Assembly: GCA_012719225.1 (NCBI GenBank)
Contig: JAAYAT010000205.1
Coordinates: 1 to 34,021, forward strand
DNA from: Verrucomicrobiaceae bacterium
GTDB lineage: Bacteria; Verrucomicrobiota; Verrucomicrobiia; Verrucomicrobiales; DEV007
Direction: 5' to 3'
DNA length: 34,021 bases
A program made the translations under genes and the position numbers. How positions within the stretch are numbered: position 1 is the first letter of the stretch; each line of letters opens with the position of its first letter. Positions 16,164 through 27,286 of the stretch are shown here, piece after piece. The notes below the pieces were generated by a model. The model worked only from the letters and a program-made list of their open reading frames with translations. It was not told where the DNA came from and did no database searches.

Positions 16164-17210
16164 ATGATCAGGTCACACTTCCTTTCTTTCGCCTGCTTGC
16201 TGGCCGCGCCGACGATCCTCCCGGCGCAGGGTGAGTCCCCCGCTCCTGCGGGAGCCGCTTTTGTCCCGGACCGGGTCGAGTTGGTCCCGCTGCCGGATCA
16301 TCAGGTCCGTTTTCAGATCGACGGTCTCGAGGTGACGCGCTGGCATTACGACCCGAAATACCCCCGCCCTTTCTTTTATCCTTTCAACGGTCCGTCGGGG
16401 AGCACGCTCACCCGGATGGGACACCCGGGGGCGTCGGACCACGATCACCACCGCTCGATCTGGTTCGCCCATCACAAGGTCGAGGGTCTCAATTTCTGGG
16501 CCGACGGCACCGGCACCGCGATCCGCCAGAAGCGCTGGTTCCACTACCGCGACGGCGACAGGGAGGCGGTCATGGCCTCGCTCCTGGGATGGTATGACGC
16601 GGAGGGGGCGGAGATCCTGGAGCAGGACCTCGTGGCCGCGACCCTGCCGCTGGAAGGCGGCGAGCACCTCCTCGAACTCCAGATCACGATGCGGCCGGCC
16701 GGGGGCCGGGAAACGGTCCGCTTGGACCAAACCAACTTCGGGTTTCTCGCCGTCCGGGTCGCCAAGACTCTCAGCCATCGTTTCGGCGGTGGCCAGCTCA
16801 CCAACAGCGAGGGGCTCGTCGGGGAAAAGGCCATTTTCGGCCAGACGGCCCGCTGGATGGATTACTCGGGACCGGTTGCCTTTCCCGCCGAGGGCGACGG
16901 CGACGGACCGGGACGCGCCACCGCGACCGAGGGCATCACCTACTTCGACCATCCCGAGAATCCCCGCCACCCCACCGCCTGGCATGTGCGGTCCGACGGC
17001 TGGATGGGGGCGGCCTTTTGCCTCGGCGAGGGATATACGATCACGGACGACGCGCCCCTGACGCTGCGCTATCTCCTCCACGCCCACGCGGGGGACTACG
17101 ATGCGGAGCGAGCCGCCGCGGTGGCCGGGGACTTCGCGCGACGACGCGGGTTCGAGATCGACAAAGCGGGCGTCCGGCGTCTCGATGAAAAAACGGTCGC
17201 CGGGGAGTGA
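16164..17210 (+). CDS. PmoA family protein (DUF6807-like), secreted
   Basis: Signal peptide; YDPKYPRPFFYPFNGPSGSTLTRMGHPGASDHDHHRSIWFAHHKVEGLNFWADG is characteristic of the PmoA/DUF6807 family. Confidence 0.88.
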   Translation: MIRSHFLSFACLLAAPTILPAQGESPAPAGAAFVPDRVELVPLPDHQVRFQIDGLEVTRWHYDPKYPRPFFYPFNGPSGSTLTRMGHPGASDHDHHRSIWFAHHKVEGLNFWADGTGTAIRQKRWFHYRDGDREAVMASLLGWYDAEGAEILEQDLVAATLPLEGGEHLLELQITMRPAGGRETVRLDQTNFGFLAVRVAKTLSHRFGGGQLTNSEGLVGEKAIFGQTARWMDYSGPVAFPAEGDGDGPGRATATEGITYFDHPENPRHPTAWHVRSDGWMGAAFCLGEGYTITDDAPLTLRYLLHAHAGDYDAERAAAVAGDFARRRGFEIDKAGVRRLDEKTVAGE

Positions 17211-17327
17211 CCGGTCGCGGTTCACGGCGGGCCGCGCGGAATCGGCACGAGGGAGGCGTCATCCCGTGCCCCTCGCGGGGCATTCGGCGCTTTCCGTCGG
17301 GGGAGGAAGGGGCCAAGGTTGTCCGCC

Positions 17328-18689
<1,362 letters not shown>

Positions 18690-18859
18690 ACCGCCCCGCA
18701 TCCCGCCGCGGACCTTCCCAGCGGGATTCGCAGATTCGCGATCGCGCGGAGATTCCGGTTGTTGAAAAGACAAAATCCGCTGAAAGTAGCCGTTGCCCGC
18801 AACGAGAGACGGTTTCGTTCACCGATCCCCCCCGTCGCGGTTTCCCCTTACCCCTCAAC

Positions 18860-19969
18860 ATGAAAAAAGCATCCTCCGTCCTGCCCGGCATGGCGACTGT
18901 CATCGGTCTCGGTCTTTTGACCTGCGCCGCCACGGCCCAAAACGAAACCCCCGCTCCGGCTCCGGCGGCCCCGGCAACTCCGGCCACGCCTGCTGCCCCG
19001 GCACCGCTTTCCGCTCCGGCGGAACCGGCCGCTCCCGCCCCCGCCGACACCGACGTCGTCCTCACCGTCGATGGCACCGAGATCACCGTGGGAGATGTCC
19101 GCGAGCTCTTCACGGGTCGCTACGGACGTCAGTTCGAGCAACTGCCGCCCGAGCAGCGCGCCATGATCGAGCCGCAGATTCAGCAGATGGTGATGAACGA
19201 TCTCATCCAGAAGACTCTCCTCTCCAACGCCGCCAACAAAGAGGGCATGACCGCGACCGACGAAGAAGTCGAGACGAGCCTCAAGGAGATCGCCACCCAG
19301 ATTCCCGAGGGAACCACCCTCGAAGCCTTCGCCGCTTCCGCCGGCATCAGCCTCGACCGCATCCGCAAGCAGATCGCCGAGGACACCAAGATCCGCAAAC
19401 TCTACGAAAAGATCACCGCCGACGTCGCCCAACCCGAGGAAGCCACGGTGAAAACCTACTTCGAGGAGCATCCCGAGGAGTTCGCCCAAAAGGCCTCCGT
19501 CGACGCCGCCCACATTCTCATCTCCACCCAGGGCATCACCGAACCGGCCCAGCTCGCCGCCAAGGAAAAAGTCGCCAAGGAACTCCGCGAGGAACTCGTC
19601 GCCAAAAAGGGGGAGAACTTCGCCGAGATGGCCTCGCTGCACTCGGACTGCCCCAGCAAAGCCCAGGGAGGGGACCTCGGGGAGTTCGAAAAAGGCCAGA
19701 TGGTGCCCGAGTTTGAAACCGCCGCCTTCGCCCAGGAAATCGGTGCCATCGGGGAAACCGTGAAGACCCAGTTCGGCTATCACATCATCAAGGTGAACGG
19801 CAAAAAAGAAGCCAAGACCCTCCTTTTCGCCGAAGTGCGCGAGGAACTCACCGCCCGCCTCCACGACGAAGGCCGCTCCGCCAAAATGGGCAGCTATGTG
19901 GAGGAACTCCGCAAGACGGCCAAGATCGAACAGCCGGGAGCCCCGGAGCCCGAGCCGGAGGCTCGGTAG
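18860..19969 (+). CDS. Peptidylprolyl isomerase, parvulin/SurA type, secreted
   Basis: Signal peptide; Ala/Pro-rich linker; SurA_N-like region; parvulin HILISTQGI...FAEMASLHSDCPSKAQGGDLGEFEKGQMVPEFETAAF...TQFGYHIIKV. Confidence 0.93.
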   Translation: MKKASSVLPGMATVIGLGLLTCAATAQNETPAPAPAAPATPATPAAPAPLSAPAEPAAPAPADTDVVLTVDGTEITVGDVRELFTGRYGRQFEQLPPEQRAMIEPQIQQMVMNDLIQKTLLSNAANKEGMTATDEEVETSLKEIATQIPEGTTLEAFAASAGISLDRIRKQIAEDTKIRKLYEKITADVAQPEEATVKTYFEEHPEEFAQKASVDAAHILISTQGITEPAQLAAKEKVAKELREELVAKKGENFAEMASLHSDCPSKAQGGDLGEFEKGQMVPEFETAAFAQEIGAIGETVKTQFGYHIIKVNGKKEAKTLLFAEVREELTARLHDEGRSAKMGSYVEELRKTAKIEQPGAPEPEPEAR

Positions 19970-20016
19970 CTGTTTAGCTTTTAGCTGTTTAGCCGGTAGC
20001 TTTTTTGCTGTTAAGC
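19968..20016. repeat. AT-rich dispersed repeat, copy 2 (AGCTAAACAGC family)
   Basis: agctgtttagcttttagctgtttagccggtagcttttttgctgttaagcg; overlaps the TAG stop of the PPIase gene; 30/35 match to copy 1 in inverted orientation. Confidence 0.8.
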
Positions 20017-20123
20017 GCCAGCGCAAGGAACGGGGCTTTCCTAGCCCCGACGAAGCCCATCCGGAGGACTCTGCGGCGGGGTTGTTGGGCGCTAGAAAAG
20101 CGCCCTTCCTTGGGGCCGAGGGG
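20015..20123. repeat. GC-rich tandem repeat unit A with internal hairpins
   Basis: gcgccagcgcaaggaacgg...ctgcggcgggg...gggcgctagaaaagcgcccttccttggggccgaggg; hairpins CGGGGCT-TTCCT-AGCCCCG (20031-20049) and GGGCGCT-AGAAA-AGCGCCC (20087-20105). Confidence 0.85.
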
Positions 20124-20130
20124 GATACGC

Positions 20131-20216
20131 GCGCCAGCGCAAGGAACGGAACTCTCTTTGCTGCGGCGGGGGGGGTGCCGGGCGCTGGAAAAGCGCCCCT
20201 CCTTGGGGTCGAGGGA
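20131..20216. repeat. GC-rich tandem repeat unit B
   Basis: gcgccagcgcaaggaacgg...ctgcggcgggg...gggcgctggaaaagcgcccctccttggggtcgaggga; hairpin GGGCGCT-GGAAA-AGCGCCC (20180-20198). Confidence 0.85.
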
Positions 20217-20322
20217 GGAAACGTGTCTGCCTGTAGGTCGTGACTCGCACGGTTCCGGAGAATCCAATCCACCGAACAATTCGATCCGCTCAATTCCCTG
20301 GCGCATCACATTTCGTGCTTGC

Positions 20323-20348
20323 CGGTGCGCTCCGTACGAAGCGCACCG
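20323..20348. terminator. Stable hairpin near the gatB 3' end (no T-tract)
   Basis: CGGTGCGCT-CCGTACGA-AGCGCACCG, perfect 9-bp stem, 27 nt beyond the gatB stop. Confidence 0.4.
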
Positions 20349-20374
20349 TGACCTCTCGTGAGTGATCACTGACG

Positions 20375-21838
20375 TCACCCCCGGATCCGGGCGAGGATCG
20401 TTCCGGTGACTTCGCGGGGATTGGCTTTGCCTTTGCTGAGTTTCATGACCTGTCCGACGAGAAAGTTGGCGGCCTTGTCATTGCCTTCCCGGACTTCTTC
20501 GACAGGACCGGGATGGGCCGCGATGACCTGATCGATGAAGGCTTCGATCTCACCGGTGTCGGCGGGTTCGAATCCTTTCGCCTTGGCGACGGCGGCGGGG
20601 GTTTCGCCGGGGTGTTCAAAAAGATGGGCGAAGACTTCCTTCGCCTGGTTGTTGGAGATCTGGCCGGATTCGACGAGGTCGACGAGGGCTCCGACATTCG
20701 CGGCGGGGACGGGACACGCGTCTATCGCCATGCCGCGCTCGTTGAGTTCGGCGAGAAGGTTGTTGATGACCCAGTTGGCGACTTTTTTCGGGGCGGCGGA
20801 ATCTTTGGCGGCGGTTTCGTAGTAGTCCGCGAGGGCCTGCTCGGAGGCGAGGACGGAGGCGTCGTAGTGGGTGATCGCATACTCTCTCTCAAACCGCTCG
20901 ATCTTCTCGTGGGGCAACTCGGGGAGCTGTTCGCGGACGCGCCCGAGGAGTTCGGTGGTGCGGACGGGGAGCAGGTCGGGGTCGGGAAAGTAACGGTAGT
21001 CGTGGGCGTCCTCTTTCGTGCGCATCAGTTCGGTGCGGCCGATCTCGTCGTTCCACCGCCAGGTCGCTTGGGTGAGGGAGCGTCCCGCTTCGAGTTCGTC
21101 AATCTGGCGTCCGATTTCGTAGTGGAGGGAGCGCCGCACGGCGGAAACGGAGTTGAGGTTTTTCAGCTCGATCTTGGTGCCGAGTTCGCTCTGGTGCGAC
21201 GGGCGCACGGAGATGTTCACGTCACAGCGCATCTGCCCTTTTTCCATGTCGGCATCGGAGACGCCGCTGTAGACGAGGATCTGCCGGAGGGAGTTGAGGT
21301 AGGCAACGGCCTCCTCGGGGGAGTCGATCTCCGGTTCGGAGACGATCTCCATGAGGGGCGTCCCGGCGCGGTTGAAGTCTATGGTGGTGTAGGTGGAATG
21401 GTGGGTCGATTTGGCGACGTCCTCCTCGAGATGGATGCGGGTGAGGGTCACTTTTTTCCCGGGCGCGGCGATGTCTTTTTGCGCGTCTTTGGGATAGGCC
21501 AGTTCGTAGAGCGGGACCGAACCCCCGAGACAGAGCGGCAGATCGAACTGCGAGATCTGGTAGTTTTTCGGCATGTCTGGGTAGAAGTAGTTCTTGCGAT
21601 CCCACTTCACGATTTCGGGGGTGGTGCAGCCGAGGAGTTGTCCGGTCAGGATGGTGCGTTCGATCGCCCCGAGATTGAGTTTGGGCAGGGCGCCGGGGAG
21701 ACCCAGACAGGTCGGACAGGTGAGAGTGTTGGGCGGTTCGCCGAAGCGCACCGCGCAACCGCAGAACATTTTGCTCCGGGTTTTCAACTGGACGTGGACC
21801 TCGAGTCCGATGCTGGTGATGTAGTCCGGCGTGGCCAT
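20375..21838 (-). CDS. gatB: Asp-tRNA(Asn)/Glu-tRNA(Gln) amidotransferase subunit B
   Basis: MATPDYITSIGLEVHVQLKTRSKMFCGC...NTLTCPTCLGLPGALPKLN; GTPLMEIVSEPEI; MRCDVNISVRP; C-terminal YqeY-like tail. Confidence 0.97.
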   Translation of the reverse strand: MATPDYITSIGLEVHVQLKTRSKMFCGCAVRFGEPPNTLTCPTCLGLPGALPKLNLGAIERTILTGQLLGCTTPEIVKWDRKNYFYPDMPKNYQISQFDLPLCLGGSVPLYELAYPKDAQKDIAAPGKKVTLTRIHLEEDVAKSTHHSTYTTIDFNRAGTPLMEIVSEPEIDSPEEAVAYLNSLRQILVYSGVSDADMEKGQMRCDVNISVRPSHQSELGTKIELKNLNSVSAVRRSLHYEIGRQIDELEAGRSLTQATWRWNDEIGRTELMRTKEDAHDYRYFPDPDLLPVRTTELLGRVREQLPELPHEKIERFEREYAITHYDASVLASEQALADYYETAAKDSAAPKKVANWVINNLLAELNERGMAIDACPVPAANVGALVDLVESGQISNNQAKEVFAHLFEHPGETPAAVAKAKGFEPADTGEIEAFIDQVIAAHPGPVEEVREGNDKAANFLVGQVMKLSKGKANPREVTGTILARIRG

Positions 21839-21870
21839 GGAATAAGGATCGATCAAATCGGTCGAATCGG

Positions 21871-22767
21871 TCAAAGGGTGTTGTCGGGGAGCGGGGGGGT
21901 GGTGAGCTCCGGGGGTGGTTCGATCGAGGCGACGAAGGCGTCGACGGCGGGTCTCAGGACGAGCCGGCGCAAGTCCCGCGCTATCGCCGGGTCGGCGGCC
22001 GCTTGCTCTACGGCGGGATCAATGACGAGGGCGAGGCGGTCGAGCTTTTTCACGGCGGTGGCGACGCCGGGATCGGTCGCGAGCTGTTCCCACAGCGGCA
22101 TTTCGGCGAACGCGGCGGTCTCGGGACGGGTGAGGAGGTAGGGCTTCAGGAAGTTGGAGGTCGAGGCGAGGGTGAGGGCGGCGGCGTTGCGCTTGCCGCG
22201 GTGGCTGTAGGGGTCGATGAAATCCAGCGCCGGAGCGACACCCGGGAGGCTCTCGATGCCGTTGCGCCAGGTTGCGGAGAGCGGATAGGGGGGGATGCGT
22301 CCGCCCATTTCGCTGATCCCGTCGCGGGAAAGGGAGTCGATGTAGTTCAGTTCCTGCACCGTGCCGGCCACGCGGATGCAATTGAAGAGGAAGAAGAGGA
22401 CCACGGCACTGGGAAAGAGGGAGAGGAGCCCTCCAGGGATGCCGTCGACGGCCCAGTGGAACCAGCCGTCGGGATTGAAAAAGGCTTTGAAGGCGAATCC
22501 GAGAATAACGCGGCTGATCACGTAGACGAGGGCGGCGAGTCCGGCGGAAATCCCGGCGGAGACTTTCCAAGTCGGATCGAGGTCGAGGAAGGTCCCGGCC
22601 AGCTCGGGCAGAAAATGGATCCCGGCGTAAAAGGTGGCCAGGGCGAGGGCGGCGGCGACCCCGGAGGCGAGGATTTTCACCACCCCGTGTTTCATCGCGG
22701 AGAGGAAGACGATCACCACGAAGAGCACCCCGATGAGGATGCCGGTAAAATCACTGTAGCTGTTCAT
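21871..22767 (-). CDS. Integral membrane protein, CvpA-like
   Basis: Four hydrophobic N-terminal segments ([40 protein letters not shown]...), arrangement like the CvpA family; soluble C-terminus. Confidence 0.5.
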   Translation of the reverse strand: MNSYSDFTGILIGVLFVVIVFLSAMKHGVVKILASGVAAALALATFYAGIHFLPELAGTFLDLDPTWKVSAGISAGLAALVYVISRVILGFAFKAFFNPDGWFHWAVDGIPGGLLSLFPSAVVLFFLFNCIRVAGTVQELNYIDSLSRDGISEMGGRIPPYPLSATWRNGIESLPGVAPALDFIDPYSHRGKRNAAALTLASTSNFLKPYLLTRPETAAFAEMPLWEQLATDPGVATAVKKLDRLALVIDPAVEQAAADPAIARDLRRLVLRPAVDAFVASIEPPPELTTPPLPDNTL

Positions 22768-23900
22768 CGTGCCGCGTTTCCTCCCTTTTCACCGTGTCCC
22801 GTTTCCGCGCCGTCGTTCCCGCAGAGGGCGCGCTGGCGCAGCATGTGATCGACGAGGACAAGCGCCGCCATGGCCTCGACCATGGGCACGGCGCGGGGGA
22901 GGACGCAGGCGTCGTGACGGCCCCGGCCTTTGAGCTCGGTGTCGTGGTAGTCCGTCGAGACGGTGTCCTGGGCGGTCATGATGGTGGCGGTGGGTTTGAA
23001 AGCGACCCGGAAAAGAATGTCCTCCCCATTGGAGATACCGCCCTGGACGCCGCCCGAGCGATTGCTGGTGGTGCGCACCCGACCGTCTTCCATGCGGAAC
23101 GAGTCGTTGTGCTCGCGACCGGTCATCTCCGTCCCCGCGAAACCGGATCCAATTTCAAATCCCTTGGTCGCGGGGAGACTCAGCATGGCCTTGGCGAGGT
23201 CGGCCTCGAGCCGGTCGAAGACGGGCATGCCCAGGCCGACGGGGACATTGCGGATGAGGCAGCCGACGACACCGCCGACAGAGTTTCCCTCGCTGCGGAC
23301 CTGCTTGATGAGGTCTATCATGGGTTCGACGGCATCGGGATCGCCGGTGCGGACGATGTTCGACTCTATGCTCTCGCGGGTCACAGTGGCGGGATCGATC
23401 CTCGCCCGTATCGTCCCGATGGACTCGACGAAGGGGAGAATCTCAAGATCGGGGGCGAAACAGGCTGCGATGACTTTTTTGGCGATCGCGGCGGCGGCGA
23501 CCCGGCCGATCGTCTCGCGGGCGCTGGAGCGTCCCCCGCCCTGCCAGTTGCGGATGCCGTACTTGGCCTGGTAGGTGTAGTCCGCATGAGAGGGTCGGAA
23601 TTTGTCCCGCATCTCCGAGTAGGCCTCGGGGCGGTGGTCCTTGTTGCGCACCAAAATCGCGATGGGGCTGCCGAGAGTGAGGCTCTCGAAGGTGCCGGAG
23701 AGGATCTCGGCCTGGTCGGCCTCGTTGCGCGGGGTCGTGATTTCGCTCTGGCCGGGACGCCGCCGGTCGAGGTCGATCTGGATGTCGGCTTCGGTCAGGG
23801 GGACGCGCGGCGGACAGCCGTCCACGACCACCCCCACCCCGCCGCCGTGGGATTCCCCCCAGGTGGATATCTGAAAAAGCTGGCCAAATGTCGATCCCAT
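22764..23900 (-). CDS. aroC: Chorismate synthase
   Basis: [90 protein letters not shown]. Confidence 0.98.
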   Translation of the reverse strand: MGSTFGQLFQISTWGESHGGGVGVVVDGCPPRVPLTEADIQIDLDRRRPGQSEITTPRNEADQAEILSGTFESLTLGSPIAILVRNKDHRPEAYSEMRDKFRPSHADYTYQAKYGIRNWQGGGRSSARETIGRVAAAAIAKKVIAACFAPDLEILPFVESIGTIRARIDPATVTRESIESNIVRTGDPDAVEPMIDLIKQVRSEGNSVGGVVGCLIRNVPVGLGMPVFDRLEADLAKAMLSLPATKGFEIGSGFAGTEMTGREHNDSFRMEDGRVRTTSNRSGGVQGGISNGEDILFRVAFKPTATIMTAQDTVSTDYHDTELKGRGRHDACVLPRAVPMVEAMAALVLVDHMLRQRALCGNDGAETGHGEKGGNAAR

Positions 23901-23999
23901 GAAAACTCTGCGAATGAACCGGAAACGGGGAGACAGTCAAACAACTTCCTTGACTGACTTCGCACGGGAGGCCCGGCGTTCGTCCCGATCCCCTTCTCC

Positions 24000-24449
24000 T
24001 TATCGGTGCAAGCGGGCCAACTCGCGTTCCACCTCGCGGTGGTGGGCGCGCTCTTTGAGGTCCTGACGTTTGTCCCGCTGATCCTTGCCTTTGCCGACCC
24101 CGATCTCCACTTTGACCTTGCCGTTTTTCCAGTAAAAGCGGAGCGGCACGAGGGTGAGGCCCTGCTGTTCGGTCACGGCGGCGAGCCGCCGGATCTCGCG
24201 CTTGTGGAGGAGGAGCCGCCGGTTCCGCAGGGGCACGTGAAACTCGTGGCTGGCCTGTTCGTAGGGGCGGATGTCGCAGTTGTAGAGCCAGAGCTGCCCC
24301 TTGTCCACCCGGGCGTAGGACTCGCTGATGTTGATCCTCCCGGCGCGGATGGATTTCACCTCCGAGCCCTTCAGCTCGATCCCGGCCTCGTATTTGTCCG
24401 AGATGTGGTAGTCCCGCCTCGCTTTGCGGTTGCTGGCGATGTCGCTCAT
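24000..24449 (-). CDS. smpB: SsrA-binding protein
   Basis: MSDIASNRKARRDYHISDKYEAGIELKGSEVKSIRAGRINISESYARV...LLLHKREI...TLVPLRFYWKNGKVKVEIGVGKGKDQRDKRQDLKER. The ORF extends upstream, but 24449 is the canonical start. Confidence 0.97.
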   Translation of the reverse strand: MSDIASNRKARRDYHISDKYEAGIELKGSEVKSIRAGRINISESYARVDKGQLWLYNCDIRPYEQASHEFHVPLRNRRLLLHKREIRRLAAVTEQQGLTLVPLRFYWKNGKVKVEIGVGKGKDQRDKRQDLKERAHHREVERELARLHR

Positions 24450-24528
24450 GAAAAAAAATTCGTTTTCTCCGTCACAGATTCTCTTGCGAGAACAAAATTG
24501 GTTGGATTCACAATCCCCCTTGGAATCC

Positions 24529-24564
24529 AAAAATAACCCCGGTGCCGCTTTCGCGACACCGGGG
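24529..24564 (-). terminator. Rho-independent terminator of the DUF1080 gene (minus strand)
   Basis: On minus strand: CCCCGGTGTCGCGAAAGCGGCACCGGGG followed by TTATTTTT; lies between the DUF1080 stop and smpB. Confidence 0.88.
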
Positions 24565-24697
24565 CCCTCCTCCTTATCAGATCGAGCGGGGTTTCGAAGT
24601 CATCATCGGAGCCCCGCTCTCTCACGTCTTTTCTAGGCAAAATCGGGCGATGCGGCAAGCAAAATTGAGCAACATTTTCTTTTTGCGACTCAAACAC

Positions 24698-25405
24698 TCA
24701 CCGCAGGGGACGAATCCGGATGTTTTTCCAGGAGACGTCGTAGGGTCCCGTTCCGGCCTTGATGCCGTGTACCTGCAAGCCGATATGCCCCTTGGGATGG
24801 GACTTGTAGACCGCTTCGTGGGTCAGGTCGGCCACGGCGACACCATTGATAAAAGTCTGAATGCGGGGGCCTTTCGCTATCACGCGGAAATGATTCCACT
24901 CTCCGTTTTTCACGTGTTCGTGGGAGTGTCCGGCGTCCTGGGGCTGGGGCGAAAGCCATCCCAAGCCGGTCGCTTCCCCGTAGATGTAGCCCGCCTGACC
25001 GGGCGAAGCCTCGATTTCCACCTGCGGGCCGAAGAAACGGGAGAGGTCCTTGGCGGGCTTGCCGTCTTTCCCGCTCGTGGCGAGATCGGCCTCGGATTTC
25101 TCGCGGGAGCGGATTTGCACGCCGGAGTTGAGGCTGTCGTGGACTTTCACGTCGAACTCCAGTTCGAAATCGCCGTATTGTTTTTCGCTGAGCAGAAAGG
25201 TGTTCGGGCTGCCCTCGACCGTCTCGCCGCGGATCGCGCCGTCGACCACGGAGTAAGTGGCGTCGCCCAGCGTGGACGACTTCCAACCGTCGAGAGTTTT
25301 GCCGTCGAAAAGACGGACCCAATCCCCGGCAGGATCAGCGGCGATGGCGGAGACACCCAAGGCGAGCAGGGCGAGGGAGGAAGGGAAGAGCGGTTTTTTC
25401 ATCAT
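24698..25405 (-). CDS. DUF1080 domain protein (3-keto-disaccharide hydrolase family), secreted
   Basis: Signal peptide; DWVRLFDGKTLDGWKSSTLGDATYSVVDGAIRGET; YGDFELEFDVKVHDSLNSGVQIRS; EWNHFRVIAKGPRIQTFINGV; GHIGLQVHGI. Confidence 0.93.
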   Translation of the reverse strand: MMKKPLFPSSLALLALGVSAIAADPAGDWVRLFDGKTLDGWKSSTLGDATYSVVDGAIRGETVEGSPNTFLLSEKQYGDFELEFDVKVHDSLNSGVQIRSREKSEADLATSGKDGKPAKDLSRFFGPQVEIEASPGQAGYIYGEATGLGWLSPQPQDAGHSHEHVKNGEWNHFRVIAKGPRIQTFINGVAVADLTHEAVYKSHPKGHIGLQVHGIKAGTGPYDVSWKNIRIRPLR

Positions 25406-25564
25406 GACGAAATTGGAATATAACCCTTTTCACCCCGCTGTCACCGCCCTCATCGCGCCTCCCGCTCGGGCTACGGCCGCGATCCCGAGGAAAAAGCGGC
25501 GAAAATATTTCTCTTACTGGCACTTGATTCAGCCGAAATTCAACGTACAGGTTGCCCTCCGTGT

Positions 25565-25638
25565 AACTCCGTGGTGTAACGGTAGCACAACAGATTTTGG
25601 TTCTGTTTGTCAAGGTTCGAATCCTTGCGGGGTTGCCA
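25565..25638 (+). tRNA. tRNA-Gln (anticodon TTG), CCA encoded
   Basis: Acceptor AACTCCG/CGGGGTT; anticodon stem-loop ACAGA-TTTTGGT-TCTGT; T arm CAAGG-TTCGAAT-CCTTG; terminal GCCA. Confidence 0.96.
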
Positions 25639-25726
25639 CTTCTCGAATCCCATCGGATCGACCTCCCGCCGGTCGCGGTTTCTCCCCCCGGTGCGATCTC
25701 CCGCCCGTGTGCGGGTTCCCTTTCCC

Positions 25727-26611
25727 ATGAAGCTCTCCAGCACCCCGCGAACGATCCTCGTCCTGGGACGGGTCTCGAATCTGCCGACGGTGTGGAGCAA
25801 TGTGCTGGTCGGCTGGTTCCTCGCGGGCGGTGCCTGGAATCTCGAACTCGTCTGGCTCCTCCTCGGGATGAGCCTCGTCTACGTCGCGGGGATGACCCTC
25901 AACGACGCTTTCGACGCCAAATGGGACCGGGAGCACGGCACCGACCGCCCCATCCCCCGGGGCGACATCTCCGAGGCCATCGTCTGGGTGATCGGGGCCG
26001 CGCAGCTCGTCGTCGGGGTGGAAATCCTGCTCGGCCTGACATCCGTGGACGTCCGTTTGGCCGCCCTCCTCGTCCTCGCGGTGCTCCTCTACAACTGGCT
26101 CCACAAACTCCACGCCGCCTCGGTCCTGTTGATGGGGGCCTGCCGCGCCCTCGTCTATCTAGGGGCCGCCAGCGCCGTCGCCGCCCACACCGAGGCGCTC
26201 ATGGTGCCGCCCCTCGTCTGGCTGGTCGTCGGCGGGGTGGTCCTCTACATCGCCGGGCTGACCCTCGCGGCCCGGAATGAACACCTCGCCTCGCCCGGAA
26301 ACGTGGCCGCGCTGCCCCGGCTGCTCCTGATGCTGCCGGTGCTCTTCCCCCTCTTCAGCTTTCGTTACGTGCCCTCGACTCCCCTCACCTACGCCCTCGC
26401 CGCCGCCGGAGTCTTGGGAGTGTGGTCCTGGCTCTTCCTCACGAGAAAAGCGCTGAGGGAGAAAATCCCCCTCGGGATCGCCCGGGGAATCGCCGGGATC
26501 GCCTGTTTCGACGCCGCCACGGTGGTCTTCGCCGACTGGCGCGCCGCCGTCCTCTGCCTCGTCTTTTTCGTCCTGGCCCTCGGCGCCCAACGAGTCATCC
26601 CGGCGACCTGA
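25727..26611 (+). CDS. UbiA-family prenyltransferase, integral membrane
   Basis: LGRVSNLPTVWSNVLVGWFLAGG; AGMTLNDAFDAKWDREHGTDRPIPRGDIS (NDxxDxxxD-like motif); multiple TM segments. Confidence 0.92.
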   Translation: MKLSSTPRTILVLGRVSNLPTVWSNVLVGWFLAGGAWNLELVWLLLGMSLVYVAGMTLNDAFDAKWDREHGTDRPIPRGDISEAIVWVIGAAQLVVGVEILLGLTSVDVRLAALLVLAVLLYNWLHKLHAASVLLMGACRALVYLGAASAVAAHTEALMVPPLVWLVVGGVVLYIAGLTLAARNEHLASPGNVAALPRLLLMLPVLFPLFSFRYVPSTPLTYALAAAGVLGVWSWLFLTRKALREKIPLGIARGIAGIACFDAATVVFADWRAAVLCLVFFVLALGAQRVIPAT

Positions 26612-26698
26612 GCGATCGCGGGAGACCCTCGTGGGGAGGATTCCGCTTGCGGATGATCGCGCTTGCGACACCGTGATCCCCCGCCCTCCGCGCCCGCG

Positions 26699-27286
26699 AT
26701 GACGACCGGCTTTCAATCCCTCTGCGTATTCTGCGGTTCCCAACCGGGAACCCGGCCCGCCTATCTCGAATCGGCCCGCGCCACCGGCCGGCTCCTCGCC
26801 GAGCGGGGCATCCGCCTGGTCTACGGAGGTGGCAGCGTCGGCATGATGGGGGCGCTCGCCGATGCCGCTCTCGAGGCGGGCGGCGAGGTGATCGGGGTCA
26901 TCCCTGTTTTCCTGATGGAACGGGAACTGGGCCACAAAAACGTCACCCGGCTGGAAGTGGTCGCCACGATGCTGGAGCGAAAAAAACGCATGGCCGAGCT
27001 CTCCGACGCCTTCCTCACCCTGCCCGGCGGGATCGGCACTCTCGACGAGCTTTTTGAAATGCTCACCTGGATCCGCCTCGCCGTGCACACCAAGCCGAGC
27101 GGTCTCCTCAACGTCGCGGGATTTTACGACGAGCTGATCGCCTTTTGCGGAAAAACCCAGGTCGAGGGCGGATTCATCAGCGCCGGCGACGCGGCCAATC
27201 TCGTCGCCGACAAATCGCTCCCCACCCTGCTGGAAAAACTTGAAGAAGCCGCCCGTAGCGGTCCAAGCTCCCTCTATCTGTCATGA
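26699..27286 (+). CDS. LOG family protein (TIGR00730; possible nucleotide 5'-monophosphate phosphoribohydrolase)
   Basis: [38 protein letters not shown]; motif analogous to PGGxGTxx[18 protein letters not shown]. Confidence 0.94.
   Translation: MTTGFQSLCVFCGSQPGTRPAYLESARATGRLLAERGIRLVYGGGSVGMMGALADAALEAGGEVIGVIPVFLMERELGHKNVTRLEVVATMLERKKRMAELSDAFLTLPGGIGTLDELFEMLTWIRLAVHTKPSGLLNVAGFYDELIAFCGKTQVEGGFISAGDAANLVADKSLPTLLEKLEEAARSGPSSLYLS

Noticed and set aside
15547-16234. Several small ORFs (60-115 aa) in the 15.6-16.2 kb interval
   Set aside because: They traverse the repeat cores. The shared peptide KRLSRSFPKSSP is explained by the DNA repeat rather than by coding constraint.
20015-20216. 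Possible CRISPR array
   Set aside because: Only two copies with unequal length and internal palindromes; no regular spacers and no cas genes.
20361-20370. Perfect palindrome agtgatcact next to the gatB 3' end
   Set aside because: A single 10-bp palindrome is expected by chance at this window length; no second site or promoter context.
19989-20378. Minus-strand 129-aa ORF containing LGPKEGRFSSA and GARKAPFLALALN segments
   Set aside because: It is a translation of the tandem hairpin repeat and AT-rich repeat; no independent coding evidence.
20513-22141. 542-aa plus-strand ORF over gatB
   Set aside because: Antisense to an unambiguous gatB; low-complexity Gly/Asp/Val-rich translation.
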